Positions 1-6,959 are shown, counted from the stretch's first letter. The stretch is DNA of 12,875 nucleotides from DATARH01 sp035507475 (GCA_035507475.1 DATJOB010000016.1:1-12875), one strand, 5' to 3'. Notes: a model not told the origin generated them from the letters alone. Translations and numbers: made by a program.

Positions 1-216
1 CAGCAGCTTCAGCGTGCCGCCGCCGCCCGCCTTGGTCGGCGCGTAGCTGCTCGGCGCCGCCGCCATCGCGACGCCGCTATGCGCCAGCATCTGCGCAGCA
101 AACGGCGCGCTCAGCCCGAGCGCCGCCATCTCGCGCAGAAAGGCCCGCCGCGAGCGCCGCCCGTCGCGCACCTCGGCGATCCGCCGACGCAGTTCCCGCT
201 CGTTCATCCTCGACAT
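1..216 (-). CDS. Family-5 ABC solute-binding protein (peptide/nickel type), N-terminal part only
   Basis: Only the first 72 codons are in the window; the gene continues past base 1. The protein opens MSRMNEREL and carries a twin-arginine export signal: SRRAFLREM, then a hydrophobic stretch (AALGLSAPFAAQML) and a likely cleavage region after AHSGVAMAAA. The mature start (YAPTKAGGGGTLKLL) matches how family-5 (SBP_bac_5) binding proteins of peptide, opine or nickel importers begin in alphaproteobacteria. It would act in the periplasm and deliver its ligand to inner-membrane permeases, presumably encoded beyond base 1. Two in-frame ATGs are possible, at 216 and 207. I chose 216 because GGGGAGGAGAAGG lies directly upstream; at 207 only a GAGG immediately before the codon would serve. 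The gene is 145 bp downstream of the dehydrogenase on the same strand and may share its transcript. The family call rests on the leader and first mature residues alone; the ligand is unknown. Confidence 0.8.
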   Translation of the reverse strand, partial: MSRMNERELRRRIAEVRDGRRSRRAFLREMAALGLSAPFAAQMLAHSGVAMAAAPSSYAPTKAGGGGTLKLL

Positions 217-361
217 CCTTCTCCTCCCCATTTCATCGGGCGACCGCGTTGATCAGTAGCGCGTTTTGCCGCCGCGCGGGAGTCTGCTGGTGAGAGCGCG
301 AGCCCAGCCCGCAGCGCCCAGCAAATCCGATGCCGAGTGCGGTCTCCGCAGCCCAGGCGGG
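217..361. other. Intergenic gap between dehydrogenase and binding-protein gene
   Basis: This is a 145-bp gap on the minus-strand transcription path. Just after the dehydrogenase stop there are two small inverted repeats, GCCC-AGGC-GGGC (351-362) and TGCGG-TCT-CCGCA (338-350). Neither is followed by a T-rich tract, so a Rho-independent terminator is not supported. The Shine-Dalgarno sequence of the binding-protein gene lies at 217-229. I saw no convincing promoter, so read-through from the dehydrogenase is possible. Confidence 0.4.
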
Positions 362-1429
362 CTAATAGCCGCGCTGCCAGTCGACGACGTTGCGCAGCGG
401 GCGGCCGTCGAGATAGGCGCGCAGATTGTCGCAGAACACGTCGATTGCGCCGTGGCGGTCGTCGTCGCTGTTGCTCGACACATGCGGCGTCAACAGCACA
501 CGCGGGTCCGACCACAGCCGGGCCGGCGGCGGGTGCTCGAACTCACCGACATAGACGTCGAGCGCGACGCCGCGCAGCCGGTCCTGCGCCAGCGCGTCGG
601 CGAGCGCATCTTCGTCGACGATCTCGCCGCGCGCGACGTTGATCAGCATCGCGCCGCGCTTCATCGCGGCAAACCGCCCGGCGTCGAAAAGCCGCGTCGT
701 CTCGGGCGTCCACTGACAGCAGATCACGACGACATCGCTGTCCGGCAGCAGGCGGTCGAGATCGCCGGCGGTGCCGAGCGCGCTGAACCCCGGCGGCAGC
801 GGCGCGCCTTGCTCGACGGTACGGCGAGTGCCGACGACGCGCATGCCGAGCCCGGCACAGAGCCGCCCGACCTCGCGGCCGATCCCGCCGGCGCCGACCA
901 CCAGCACGGTCTTGCCGTCGAGCAGCAGCGGCCGATAGGCGCGGTGGTCGAAGGCGCCGCTTGTACGGTCGCCGACGGCGCGGCCGAAATCCTTCGCGAA
1001 ATAGAGGATCGCCGCGACCGCGTATTCGGCGATCGCCAGCGTGTTGCCCTCGCCGCGCGCCGTCGTGACGGTGACGTCGCTGCCCCACAGATCGCCGCGC
1101 AGCAGGTTGCTGGCGCCGGCCGGCCGCTGATGGAACCATCTGAGGTTCGGCGCCCGCGCGCGCAAGTCGAGCGGAAACGGGAAGCCGCCGAGGATCACCT
1201 CCGCCGCGGCGAGCAGCCGATCGCGCTCCTCCCGCGTCCCGGCACCCGCCGCGTCGCGCGGCAGGTAGCGGGCCGCCGTGAAGGCCGGCCAGGTGTCGCG
1301 CATCTCGCCGTCGAACCAGCCACCGGCATCGACCAGCCGGACCGCCGGATCGACCGCCGCGACGCGAGCGCGATCCGCGGCGGAGAGCCGCTGGATCGTC
1401 AACACTTCGAGGCTGCGCATGGTCGGCAT
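362..1429 (-). CDS. D-2-hydroxyacid dehydrogenase, NAD(P)-dependent
   Basis: This is a 355-residue cytosolic oxidoreductase of the D-isomer-specific 2-hydroxyacid dehydrogenase family, which interconverts 2-oxo acids and D-2-hydroxy acids. The Rossmann glycine motif GAGGIG is at residues 179-184 inside VLVVGAGGIGREVG. The family catalytic triad is complete: Arg267 (NVARGE), Glu296 (DVYVGEFE) and His316 (TPHVSS). After the second beta strand the sequence reads VVGTRRT (198-204), with arginines where NAD-specific members usually have an aspartate, so I infer a preference for NADP(H). It is slightly longer than the usual 310-335 residues because of a longer N-terminal substrate domain. The first ATG (1429) lies 1 bp after the RidA stop and has no clear Shine-Dalgarno, which suggests translational coupling; an ATG at 1420 is an alternative. 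The substrate is unknown. Its place between RidA and an ABC binding protein suggests a catabolic role. Confidence 0.92.
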   Translation of the reverse strand: MPTMRSLEVLTIQRLSAADRARVAAVDPAVRLVDAGGWFDGEMRDTWPAFTAARYLPRDAAGAGTREERDRLLAAAEVILGGFPFPLDLRARAPNLRWFHQRPAGASNLLRGDLWGSDVTVTTARGEGNTLAIAEYAVAAILYFAKDFGRAVGDRTSGAFDHRAYRPLLLDGKTVLVVGAGGIGREVGRLCAGLGMRVVGTRRTVEQGAPLPPGFSALGTAGDLDRLLPDSDVVVICCQWTPETTRLFDAGRFAAMKRGAMLINVARGEIVDEDALADALAQDRLRGVALDVYVGEFEHPPPARLWSDPRVLLTPHVSSNSDDDRHGAIDVFCDNLRAYLDGRPLRNVVDWQRGY

Positions 1430-1430
1430 G

Positions 1431-1811
1431 CTAGCGGCGGCTGGCCCCGATATGCGCGACCGCCTCGATCTCGACCTTGAGCGAGGGATTGGCCAGCGCC
1501 GCGACCTGGACCAGCGTCGAGGCCGGGAAATTTCCGCTGAAGAACTCGCGCCGCGCCCGCCACACCTCCTCGCGCCGGGTGATGTCGGTGACGAAGATCG
1601 TCACCTTGAGGATGTCGGCCATCGCCCCGCCGGCCGCCTCCACGAGATGTCGGATCTTGGTGAAGATCGCATGCGCCTGGGCGTATTCGTCGGGTCCCGC
1701 GGCGGTCATGCCGGCGAGATAGGCGACCCCGCCGCTCACCAGGCAGTTCGACCACGTGCCGGCCTGCGGCTCGGGGACCTCGGGACTGGTCGCGCGGACG
1801 ATGCTGCTCAT
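1431..1811 (-). CDS. RidA/YjgF/UK114-family protein lacking the deaminase arginine
   Basis: This is a 126-residue protein, the normal size for the Rid superfamily, whose members form trimers with clefts between subunits. Landmarks are VSGGVAYLAGM (25-35), the middle block MADILKVTIFVTD (64-76), and the C-terminal signature NPSLKVEIEAVA (108-119). Archetypal RidA hydrolyses 2-aminoacrylate and other enamines/imines released by PLP enzymes, using an arginine (Arg105 in E. coli). Aligning FPASTLVQVAALANP with the E. coli segment FPARSCVEVARLPKD puts alanine at that position (Ala105). It therefore probably belongs to a Rid subgroup without classical imine deaminase activity, whose members often sit in catabolic operons. 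The ATG at 1811 has GAGAGGGGA about 8 nt upstream. It is the first gene of a leftward unit with the dehydrogenase and is divergent from the aldolase across a palindrome-containing gap. Confidence 0.93.
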   Translation of the reverse strand: MSSIVRATSPEVPEPQAGTWSNCLVSGGVAYLAGMTAAGPDEYAQAHAIFTKIRHLVEAAGGAMADILKVTIFVTDITRREEVWRARREFFSGNFPASTLVQVAALANPSLKVEIEAVAHIGASRR

Positions 1812-2002
1812 CGGTCGTTCCCCTCTCGGCTGGACTGTCCGTCAGCCTATCAGGTAGGGCCGGGACTTGGCGATCCGCGCGCGCCGCCGATCGTTGCCGC
1901 GCCGCCCGAGCGCGCCGCCATGCGGTAGCCTCTCGACCGCGGAAACGCTTTCCGCCATCGTGCGGGCGGGGAGCGCCAGGCGCGACAGCGAAGGGGATCG
2001 AG
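1812..2002. promoter_or_regulatory. Divergent control region between RidA and aldolase genes
   Basis: This 191-bp gap must hold the promoters for the leftward RidA-dehydrogenase unit and the rightward aldolase. It contains the palindrome described separately (1939-1955) and the Shine-Dalgarno sequences of both genes: GAGAGGGGA on the minus strand, and AAGGGGAT just before 2003 on the plus strand. Consensus -35/-10 pairs are not obvious in this GC-rich stretch, so I do not place promoters precisely. A shared regulator acting on both directions is the simplest reading. Confidence 0.55.
1939..1955. promoter_or_regulatory. Perfect 17-bp palindrome, LacI-family-like operator
   Basis: The sequence GCGGAAACGCTTTCCGC has 7-bp perfect arms (GCGGAAA / TTTCCGC) around a CGC centre. 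The core AAACGCTTT resembles the CG-centred sites bound by LacI/GalR-family repressors, such as the AARCGYTT-type core of cre sites. It lies about 50 bp upstream of the aldolase start and about 130 bp upstream of the RidA start, a position suited to controlling the aldolase promoter. No LacI-family gene lies in this window, so the regulator would be encoded nearby or elsewhere. The palindrome is seen directly; its role is inferred. Confidence 0.5.
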
Positions 2003-2782
2003 ATGGCTCAGAACAAGCTGAAGGAGCGGTGGCAGGCGGGGAAGGCGGCGGTCAACGGCTGGCTGGCGATCCCGTCCGGGTTTTCCGCCGAGGTCATGGC
2101 GCAATGCGGCTGGGACAGCGTCACCGTCGACATGCAGCACGGCGTCCAAGACTACCAGACCATGGTGCAGTGCTTCCAGGCGATGGACCGTCTCCCGGTG
2201 ACGAAGCTGGTGCGCGTGCCGTGGAACGAGCCGGGCATCGTCGGCAAGGTGCTCGATGCCGGCGCCTATGGCGTCATCTGCCCGATGATCAACACGCCCG
2301 AGGAGGCGCGCGCGCTGGTCTCGTATTGTCTCTACCCGCCGAAGGGCACGCGCAGCAACGGCCCGATCCGCGCCGCGGCCTATGGCGTCGCCGGGACCTA
2401 TCAGAAGACCGCGAATGACGAGATCCTCGTGCTGCCGATGATCGAGACCCGGCAGGCGGTCGAGAATATCGACGCGATCCTCGACGTTCCCGGCATCAGC
2501 GGAATCTATGTCGGGCCGAGCGACCTGGCGTTCTCGATGGGCAAGACGCCGGCGCTCGACAGCGAGGACGCCGAGCAGCTCGGCATGTACGAGACGGTGC
2601 TCGCGGCCTGCCGCCAGCGCGGGATCTACCCCGGCATCCACTGCGGCGCCCCGGCCTATGCGGCGCGAATGATCAGGATGGGCTTCCGGCTGACGACCAT
2701 CGCCAACGACAGCGGCCTGATGGCCAAGGCGGCGCGCGAGGCGGTCGCAGGCGTCTGGGCGGAGGTCGGCGAGTTCCGCTGA
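2003..2782 (+). CDS. HpcH/HpaI-family class II aldolase (2-oxo-acid aldolase)
   Basis: This is a 259-residue cytosolic TIM-barrel aldolase of the HpcH/HpaI/citrate-lyase-beta group, the family's usual length. These metal-dependent enzymes cleave 4-hydroxy-2-oxo acids (or 2-keto-3-deoxy sugar acids) to pyruvate or a relative plus an aldehyde. Residues matching E. coli HpaI are His46 (VDMQHG), Arg71 (VRVPWNEP), the metal ligands Glu148 (PMIET) and Asp174 (VGPSDL), and the phosphate/substrate loop PPKGTRSNGP (112-121). The common D-x-EH motif reads D-M-QH here, a substitution beside the catalytic histidine. The ATG has AGGGGATCGAG directly upstream. The gene stands alone on the plus strand: its stop is 6 bp from the stop of the convergent permease gene, and its promoter region is shared with RidA. 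It could split an imported or dehydrogenase-derived hydroxy-oxo acid; the actual substrate cannot be read from sequence. Confidence 0.92.
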   Translation: MAQNKLKERWQAGKAAVNGWLAIPSGFSAEVMAQCGWDSVTVDMQHGVQDYQTMVQCFQAMDRLPVTKLVRVPWNEPGIVGKVLDAGAYGVICPMINTPEEARALVSYCLYPPKGTRSNGPIRAAAYGVAGTYQKTANDEILVLPMIETRQAVENIDAILDVPGISGIYVGPSDLAFSMGKTPALDSEDAEQLGMYETVLAACRQRGIYPGIHCGAPAYAARMIRMGFRLTTIANDSGLMAKAAREAVAGVWAEVGEFR

Positions 2783-2788
2783 GCGGCG

Positions 2789-3595
2789 TCAGCCGCGCTC
2801 GGCGCGCGCCGCCGCGCGCCGCGCCAGCTCGACGCCGACGAGGAGGAGGATGGCGACCAGCGTCAGGAGCGACGAGATCGCCGTCAGCGTCGGGTCGATC
2901 TCGAAGCGGATCGTCTCCCACATCCGCTTCGGCAGCGTTGTCGCGTCGGGACCGCCGAGGAAGATCGCGACGACGACCTCGTCGAACGACATCAGGAACG
3001 CGAAGGCGGCGCCGGAAATGACCGCCGGCCTGACCGACGGGATGGTGACGTGCCAGAGCGCGCGCCACCAGCTCGCGCCGAGGCTGCGCGCGGCGAGCTC
3101 CATCGTCGGGTCGGCGACGCGCAGCGCGGCGATCACGATCACGATGACGATCGGCGTCGCGATCACGGTATGGCCGAGCGCCAGCGCGAGCGGCGTGTTG
3201 AGCAGGCGGTAGCCGGAGAACAGGAAGTAGAGGCCGAGCGCCAGCACCACGATCGGCACCACCATCGGCGACACGAAGAACAGCTCAAGGCTGCGCTTGG
3301 CGCGGAATTCGCCGCGCACGATGCCGATCGCCGCGCTGGTGCCGAGCAGCGTCGCCGCCACCGTCACGAAGAGCGCGATCTGCAGGCTGAGCAGCGCCGG
3401 CTCGATCCATTGCGGCGAGGAGACGAAGTTGACATACCAGCGCAGCGACAGTCCGCGCGGCGGAAATTCGAGATACGGCGAGGCGTTGAACGAGGTGATG
3501 ACGATCACCAGGATCGGCGCCACGAGAAAGGCGAGCAGCGCGCCGCAGAACAGCCACAGCAGGGCGCGGCCCGGCGATGCGCGCCCCTCGCTCAT
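2789..3595 (-). CDS. ABC transporter permease, PotC-like (second permease)
   Basis: This is a 268-residue inner-membrane permease of the binding-protein-dependent transport type (BPD_transp_1), as in spermidine/putrescine PotC. About six hydrophobic segments are visible, beginning with LLWLFCGALLAFLVAPILVI (12-31). The ATPase-coupling EAA loop is MELAARSLGASWWRALWHV (165-183), followed by the IP of the family signature. The N terminus is short and cytosolic (MSEGRASPGR). Its ATG overlaps the stop of the upstream permease gene by 4 bp (ATGA), so translation is coupled. It is the last gene of a four-gene minus-strand importer operon, and its stop faces the aldolase stop 6 bp away. The ligand class cannot be stated beyond the Pot/Fe(III)-type importer family, which also handles various amines, organic acids and phosphonates. 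Confidence 0.92.
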   Translation of the reverse strand: MSEGRASPGRALLWLFCGALLAFLVAPILVIVITSFNASPYLEFPPRGLSLRWYVNFVSSPQWIEPALLSLQIALFVTVAATLLGTSAAIGIVRGEFRAKRSLELFFVSPMVVPIVVLALGLYFLFSGYRLLNTPLALALGHTVIATPIVIVIVIAALRVADPTMELAARSLGASWWRALWHVTIPSVRPAVISGAAFAFLMSFDEVVVAIFLGGPDATTLPKRMWETIRFEIDPTLTAISSLLTLVAILLLVGVELARRAAARAERG

Positions 3596-4482
3596 CGCGC
3601 CGCCGCCGCGTCGCCGCCGCCGACGATCCGGCTGAGGCCCATCAGCCGGCTGAACAGCACGAAGATCGCGCCGACGACGACCAGCAGCAGAACGCCGAGC
3701 GTTGCCGCCAGCCCCCAGTTGAGCAGGGTGTTAATCATCATGTCGATCATCGTCGCGAGGGTGATCTCGCCCGGCCCGCCGAGCAGCGCCGGCGTCACGT
3801 AGAACCCGATCGCCAGCAGGAAGACGAGCACGCAGCCCGCCGCCACGCCGGGCAGGCTGAGCGGCAGGAAGACGTGGCGGAACGCACCCCCGGGGCCGGC
3901 CCCGAGGCTGCGCGCGGTACGCACCAGGTTGGGATCGATGCGCGACATCACCCCGTAAAGCGGAAACACCATGAACGGGAGCAGCACGTGCACCATGCCG
4001 ATCTGCACCCCGATCATGTTGAACACCAGCTTCAGCGGCTGGCCGATGAGCCCCAGCGCGATCAGCGCGCGGTTGACGAGGCCGACCTTGCCGAGGATGA
4101 CGATCCACGCGAAGGTGCGCACGAGGATGCTGGTCCAGAACGGGACCAGCACCAGGATCGTCACCACCCGCCGCGCCGCCGGCGAGGTGGTCGCCATCAG
4201 ATAGGCGAGCGGATAGCCGGCGAGCAGGCATACCAGGGTGACGAGGAAGCTGATCTCCAGCGTGTTCGCCAGCGCCCGGAAATAGGTCGGCTCACCGAAT
4301 AGCTCGCCGTAGAACTTGAGCGTGAAGCCGTTGTCGAAAAAGCTCCATGCGGCGAGCCGGAACAGCGGGTAGACGTAGACGAGCGCGTAGAAGGCGAGCG
4401 CCGGCAGGACCAGCATGCCCTCGCGCGAGCGCCAGAAGCCGCGTTCCGGCGCCGCTGCGGCGACGATCCCGATATCGGCCAT
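3592..4482 (-). CDS. ABC transporter permease, PotB-like (first permease)
   Basis: This is a 296-residue inner-membrane permease of the PotB type. After a short cytosolic N terminus, the first membrane segment is MLVLPALAFYALVYVYPLF (23-41). The periplasmic loop NGFTLKFYGELFGEPTYFRAL follows, in the place and style usual for PotB proteins. The EAA coupling loop is LVRTARSLGAGPGGAFRHV (186-204), followed by FLPLSLPG. The hydrophobic C-terminal segment is about 258-280. It would pair with the PotC-like protein as the heterodimeric channel. The gene starts 28 bp after the binding-protein stop with no strong Shine-Dalgarno, and its TGA overlaps the ATG of the next permease. The order ATPase, binding protein, permease, permease is common for this importer class in proteobacteria. 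Confidence 0.92.
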   Translation of the reverse strand: MADIGIVAAAAPERGFWRSREGMLVLPALAFYALVYVYPLFRLAAWSFFDNGFTLKFYGELFGEPTYFRALANTLEISFLVTLVCLLAGYPLAYLMATTSPAARRVVTILVLVPFWTSILVRTFAWIVILGKVGLVNRALIALGLIGQPLKLVFNMIGVQIGMVHVLLPFMVFPLYGVMSRIDPNLVRTARSLGAGPGGAFRHVFLPLSLPGVAAGCVLVFLLAIGFYVTPALLGGPGEITLATMIDMMINTLLNWGLAATLGVLLLVVVGAIFVLFSRLMGLSRIVGGGDAAAAR

Positions 4483-4510
4483 TCAGGCTGGGCTCGCCGG
4501 CTGCCGGCGC

Positions 4511-5602
4511 TCAGCCATTGACCATCCACTTGGCGAAGCGTTCGGCCTGCGCCTCGCGCGGCGTCTTGCCGTCGGGGCCGGGTGTCGCCCACCACTCGAC
4601 GTTCTGCCAGTATTGCTCCTTGATGTTGGCGGGCGAGGTGTTGAGGTCGGCCGCCTGCTCGGCCGAGAGAAACTCGAAGGCGCCGCCGTTGCTCGGTCCG
4701 TAGGGGACGCGCTGCGCGATGCCGGCCTGGGCCTTGGCGTCGACCGCGGCGTTGATGAACTCCATCGCCACCTTCTTGTTGCGCACCCCTTTGACGAGGC
4801 ACCAGTTGTCGGAGGCGAGCTTGCCCTGGTTGTATTCGACGTCGATCGGCGCGCCGCCATGCTTGGCGGCGATGCCGCGCGGCCCGATCGTGCAGCCGAC
4901 CGCCGCTTCGCCGGCGCCGATCAGCTGGATCGCCTGGGCGTGCGAGGTGTACCACTTGCCGACCAGCGGCCGCAGCTTGTCGTACATCTTCCAGGCGCGC
5001 TCGACGTCGATCGGGTAGAGCTTGTCGATCGGCACGCCGTCGGCGAGCAGCGCCACCTCGAGCTGCGGTTCGATGCCGCCCTGGAAGTTGAACGTGCGCG
5101 AGCCGGGAAACGCGTTCGCGTCCCACACCTCGGCCCAGTTGCGCGGATGCTTGGCCTTCGGCAAGAGGTTGGTGTTGTAGACGATGTTGAACGAGTAGAT
5201 GCGCTGGCCCAGCGCATGCGAGCGCTGCAGCTCCTTGGGGATGTGGTCGAGCTTCGTCTTGTCGACCGCGCTGTAGTCGAGCGGCTCGAGCAGGTTGTCC
5301 TTCATCAGCGTCAGCACCGCCGGGATGTCGGTCATGATGACGTCCCAGCTGACATTGCCGCTTTGCACCATCGCCCGCACCTTGGCGGTCTCCGGCGGCG
5401 CGTCGAGCTTGACGGTGTATCCGGTCGCCTTCTCGAAGGCGGGGAAGACCAGGTCGCGCAGCGCCTGGTCGTAGTCGCCGCCCCAGCTGACGACGACGAG
5501 CTCCCCCTTGTCGGCGCGCGCCGGCCGAGCGTGGACGAACGGCACGGTCGCGGCCGCCGCCGCGGCCCCCGACATCGACAGAAAACGGCGCCTCTTCATC
5601 AT
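4511..5602 (-). CDS. Tat-exported ABC solute-binding protein, PotD-like
   Basis: This is a 363-residue periplasmic binding protein of the PotD/PotF-like extracellular solute-binding group. The N terminus MMKRRRFLSMSGAAAAAA has the Tat pattern RRxFL (residues 4-8) and a hydrophobic stretch, with probable cleavage at ARPARA (25-30) before DKGELVVVSWGGDYDQALRD. The VVSWGGDY opening and later blocks (VSWDVIMTD, IYSFNIVYNTN, NWAEVWDANAFPGSR, VKGVRNKKVAMEFINA) are typical of this family. It delivers the ligand to the two permeases downstream. Two adjacent ATGs exist (5602 and 5599); 5602 is used, with GGGGGAGGAAAG upstream. It lies 64 bp after the ATPase gene. The ligand is not identifiable by eye; calling it spermidine/putrescine would go beyond the evidence. 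Confidence 0.93.
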   Translation of the reverse strand: MMKRRRFLSMSGAAAAAATVPFVHARPARADKGELVVVSWGGDYDQALRDLVFPAFEKATGYTVKLDAPPETAKVRAMVQSGNVSWDVIMTDIPAVLTLMKDNLLEPLDYSAVDKTKLDHIPKELQRSHALGQRIYSFNIVYNTNLLPKAKHPRNWAEVWDANAFPGSRTFNFQGGIEPQLEVALLADGVPIDKLYPIDVERAWKMYDKLRPLVGKWYTSHAQAIQLIGAGEAAVGCTIGPRGIAAKHGGAPIDVEYNQGKLASDNWCLVKGVRNKKVAMEFINAAVDAKAQAGIAQRVPYGPSNGGAFEFLSAEQAADLNTSPANIKEQYWQNVEWWATPGPDGKTPREAQAERFAKWMVNG

Positions 5603-5666
5603 CGGCTTTCCTCCCCCAATGGCATCGTCCTGGCGGGCGATGCGTTAGCCGCGCCGGCGGCGGCGT

Positions 5667-6776
5667 TCAGGCCGCCACCACCCGCGCATCGGCTGGATCA
5701 TAGACGAGATCGACCGCCTCGCCTTCCGCGGCGCGCGGCGCACCGCCGCTGTTCTGCACCTTGACGGTGAGGCACAAGCCGTCGCCGACCGCGATCCGGT
5801 AGCGGGTCACGTCGCCGACATAGACGAGCTCGACGACCCGGCCGCGCAGCGCCTGATCGGCGGTCGCGCGGGGCGCGCCGAGCCGGAGCTTCTCGGGGCG
5901 CAGCACCAGCAACAGGCTGGCCCCAAGGCGGTCGGTCGCGCCATCGACCGCACGGTCGAGCGCGCCATCGAGCGCGATCGGCAGCCGCACGCCGTCGACC
6001 GCGCGAAACCAGCTCGCGGCACCGGCCTCGCCGCGTTCCAGGCGGCCCTCGATCACGTTCGATTCGCCGATGAACTCGGCGACGAAGCGGTTGGCCGGGC
6101 GCTCGTAAAGCTCCTCGGCGCGCCCGAGCTGCGCGATCGCACCGCGGTTGAGGAGCGCGATGCGGTCCGACATGGTCAGCGCCTCCTCCTGATCGTGGGT
6201 GACGTAGAGGATCGTGACGCCGAGCTCGCGATGCAGCCGCTTCAGCTCGAATTGCATCTGCTCGCGCAGGTTCTTGTCGAGCGCGCCCAACGGCTCATCC
6301 ATCAGCAGCAGGTCGGGGTCGAACACCAGGGCGCGGGCAAAGGCGACGCGCTGCTGCTGGCCGCCCGAGAGCTGACGCGGCATCCGCGCGCCGAGCCCCG
6401 TCAGCTGCACCAGATCGAGCGCTGCGCCGACGCGCGCCGCGATCGCCGCCCGCGCCTCGCCGCGCATGCGCAGCGGGAACGCGACGTTCTCGGCCACGGT
6501 CATATGCGGGAACAGCGCATAATTCTGGAAGACGACGCCGATATTGCGCTTCTCCGGCGCCAGCCCGGCGATCGACCGGTCGTTGAGCAGGATGCGCCCG
6601 TCCGAGGGCGTGGTGAACCCGGCGACCATCATCAGCGTCGTCGTCTTGCCCGACCCGCTCGGCCCGAGCAGCGTCAGGAACTCGCCGGCCGCGACGTCGA
6701 GATCGAGCCCGTCGACCGCCGTGAAGCCGGGATAGAGCTTCTTCAGCCGCTCGAGTACCAGCCGGCCGCCCCGCAT
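5667..6776 (-). CDS. ABC transporter ATP-binding protein, PotA-like
   Basis: This is a 369-residue ATPase of the Pot/Fe(III)-type importer. Motifs from the chosen start are Walker A GPSGSGKT (38-45), the Q-loop VVFQNYALFPH (81-91), signature LSGGQ (136-140), Walker B LLLMDEPLGALD (156-167) and the H-loop THDQEEA (193-199). A TOBE-type domain follows (about 286-365, with LRPEKLRLG and VVELVYVGDVTRY). The reading frame also opens at a GTG at 6794, but I prefer the ATG at 6776 because GGGGGAGA sits 8 nt upstream of it. Residues 270-285 hold an imperfect 8-residue tandem duplication (DGALDRAV / DGATDRLG) between the ATPase and TOBE parts. It is the first gene of the importer operon and is divergent from the DUF1028 gene. 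Confidence 0.94.
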   Translation of the reverse strand: MRGGRLVLERLKKLYPGFTAVDGLDLDVAAGEFLTLLGPSGSGKTTTLMMVAGFTTPSDGRILLNDRSIAGLAPEKRNIGVVFQNYALFPHMTVAENVAFPLRMRGEARAAIAARVGAALDLVQLTGLGARMPRQLSGGQQQRVAFARALVFDPDLLLMDEPLGALDKNLREQMQFELKRLHRELGVTILYVTHDQEEALTMSDRIALLNRGAIAQLGRAEELYERPANRFVAEFIGESNVIEGRLERGEAGAASWFRAVDGVRLPIALDGALDRAVDGATDRLGASLLLVLRPEKLRLGAPRATADQALRGRVVELVYVGDVTRYRIAVGDGLCLTVKVQNSGGAPRAAEGEAVDLVYDPADARVVAA

Positions 6777-6959
6777 CCCTGCCGTCTCCCCCACCCCGCA
6801 CGCGAATTGCCTATATTTACGGCTTTCGACTTGCAGGCAAAGCCGCTGCGGCGATAGGTGAATGCAAGGCGGTGCGGCGCCGGCCGGCCCTCACGTCTCG
6901 CGCGACATGCGGCACCGTGCGGGGCGCAGCTTTTCCGCCGTGACGGGGAGCGAAGCGAG
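6777..6959. promoter_or_regulatory. Divergent control region between importer operon and DUF1028 gene
   Basis: This 183-bp gap must hold the promoters for the leftward Pot-type operon and the rightward DUF1028 gene. It contains a short AT-rich core (AATTGCCTATATTTACGG, about 6805-6822), unusual for the local composition. Near the DUF1028 end, CTTTTCCGCC (around 6930-6939) resembles the half-site CTTTCCGCC of the palindrome upstream of the aldolase, but without a matching second arm. The Shine-Dalgarno GGGGAG of DUF1028 is at about 6945-6950. Confidence 0.45.
6812..6840 (-). promoter_or_regulatory. Candidate promoter for the Pot-type importer operon
   Basis: On the minus strand, TTGCCT (6840-6835) and AATATA (6817-6812) are separated by 17 bp. 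The downstream edge lies about 35 bp before the ATPase ATG at 6776. The -10 match is weak, and the same AT-rich block reads TATATT on the plus strand, so it could instead serve the DUF1028 gene. Treat as a candidate only. Confidence 0.25.

Noticed and set aside
266..1480. 404-codon open frame on the plus strand
   Set aside because: Antisense to the dehydrogenase with its intact catalytic motifs. The translation is Arg/Ala/Asp-rich without family motifs, as expected for GC-rich shadow frames.
1850..2641. 263-codon open frame on the minus strand
   Set aside because: Antisense to the aldolase and low-complexity (His/Arg/Leu/Asp-rich). The aldolase frame carries all catalytic residues.
3050..4302. 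Long plus-strand frames rich in Arg, His, Glu and Gln
   Set aside because: They mirror the two permease genes; the polar, repetitive composition is the complement of hydrophobic membrane codons.
4415..5764. 449-codon open frame on the plus strand
   Set aside because: Antisense to the binding protein, which has a Tat signal and family motifs; the shadow frame has none.
6858..6959. N-terminal extension of DUF1028 from a GTG at 6858
   Set aside because: The 34 extra residues are Arg/Cys-rich and not family-like. The ATG at 6960 gives the typical MTFSI start with a Shine-Dalgarno.
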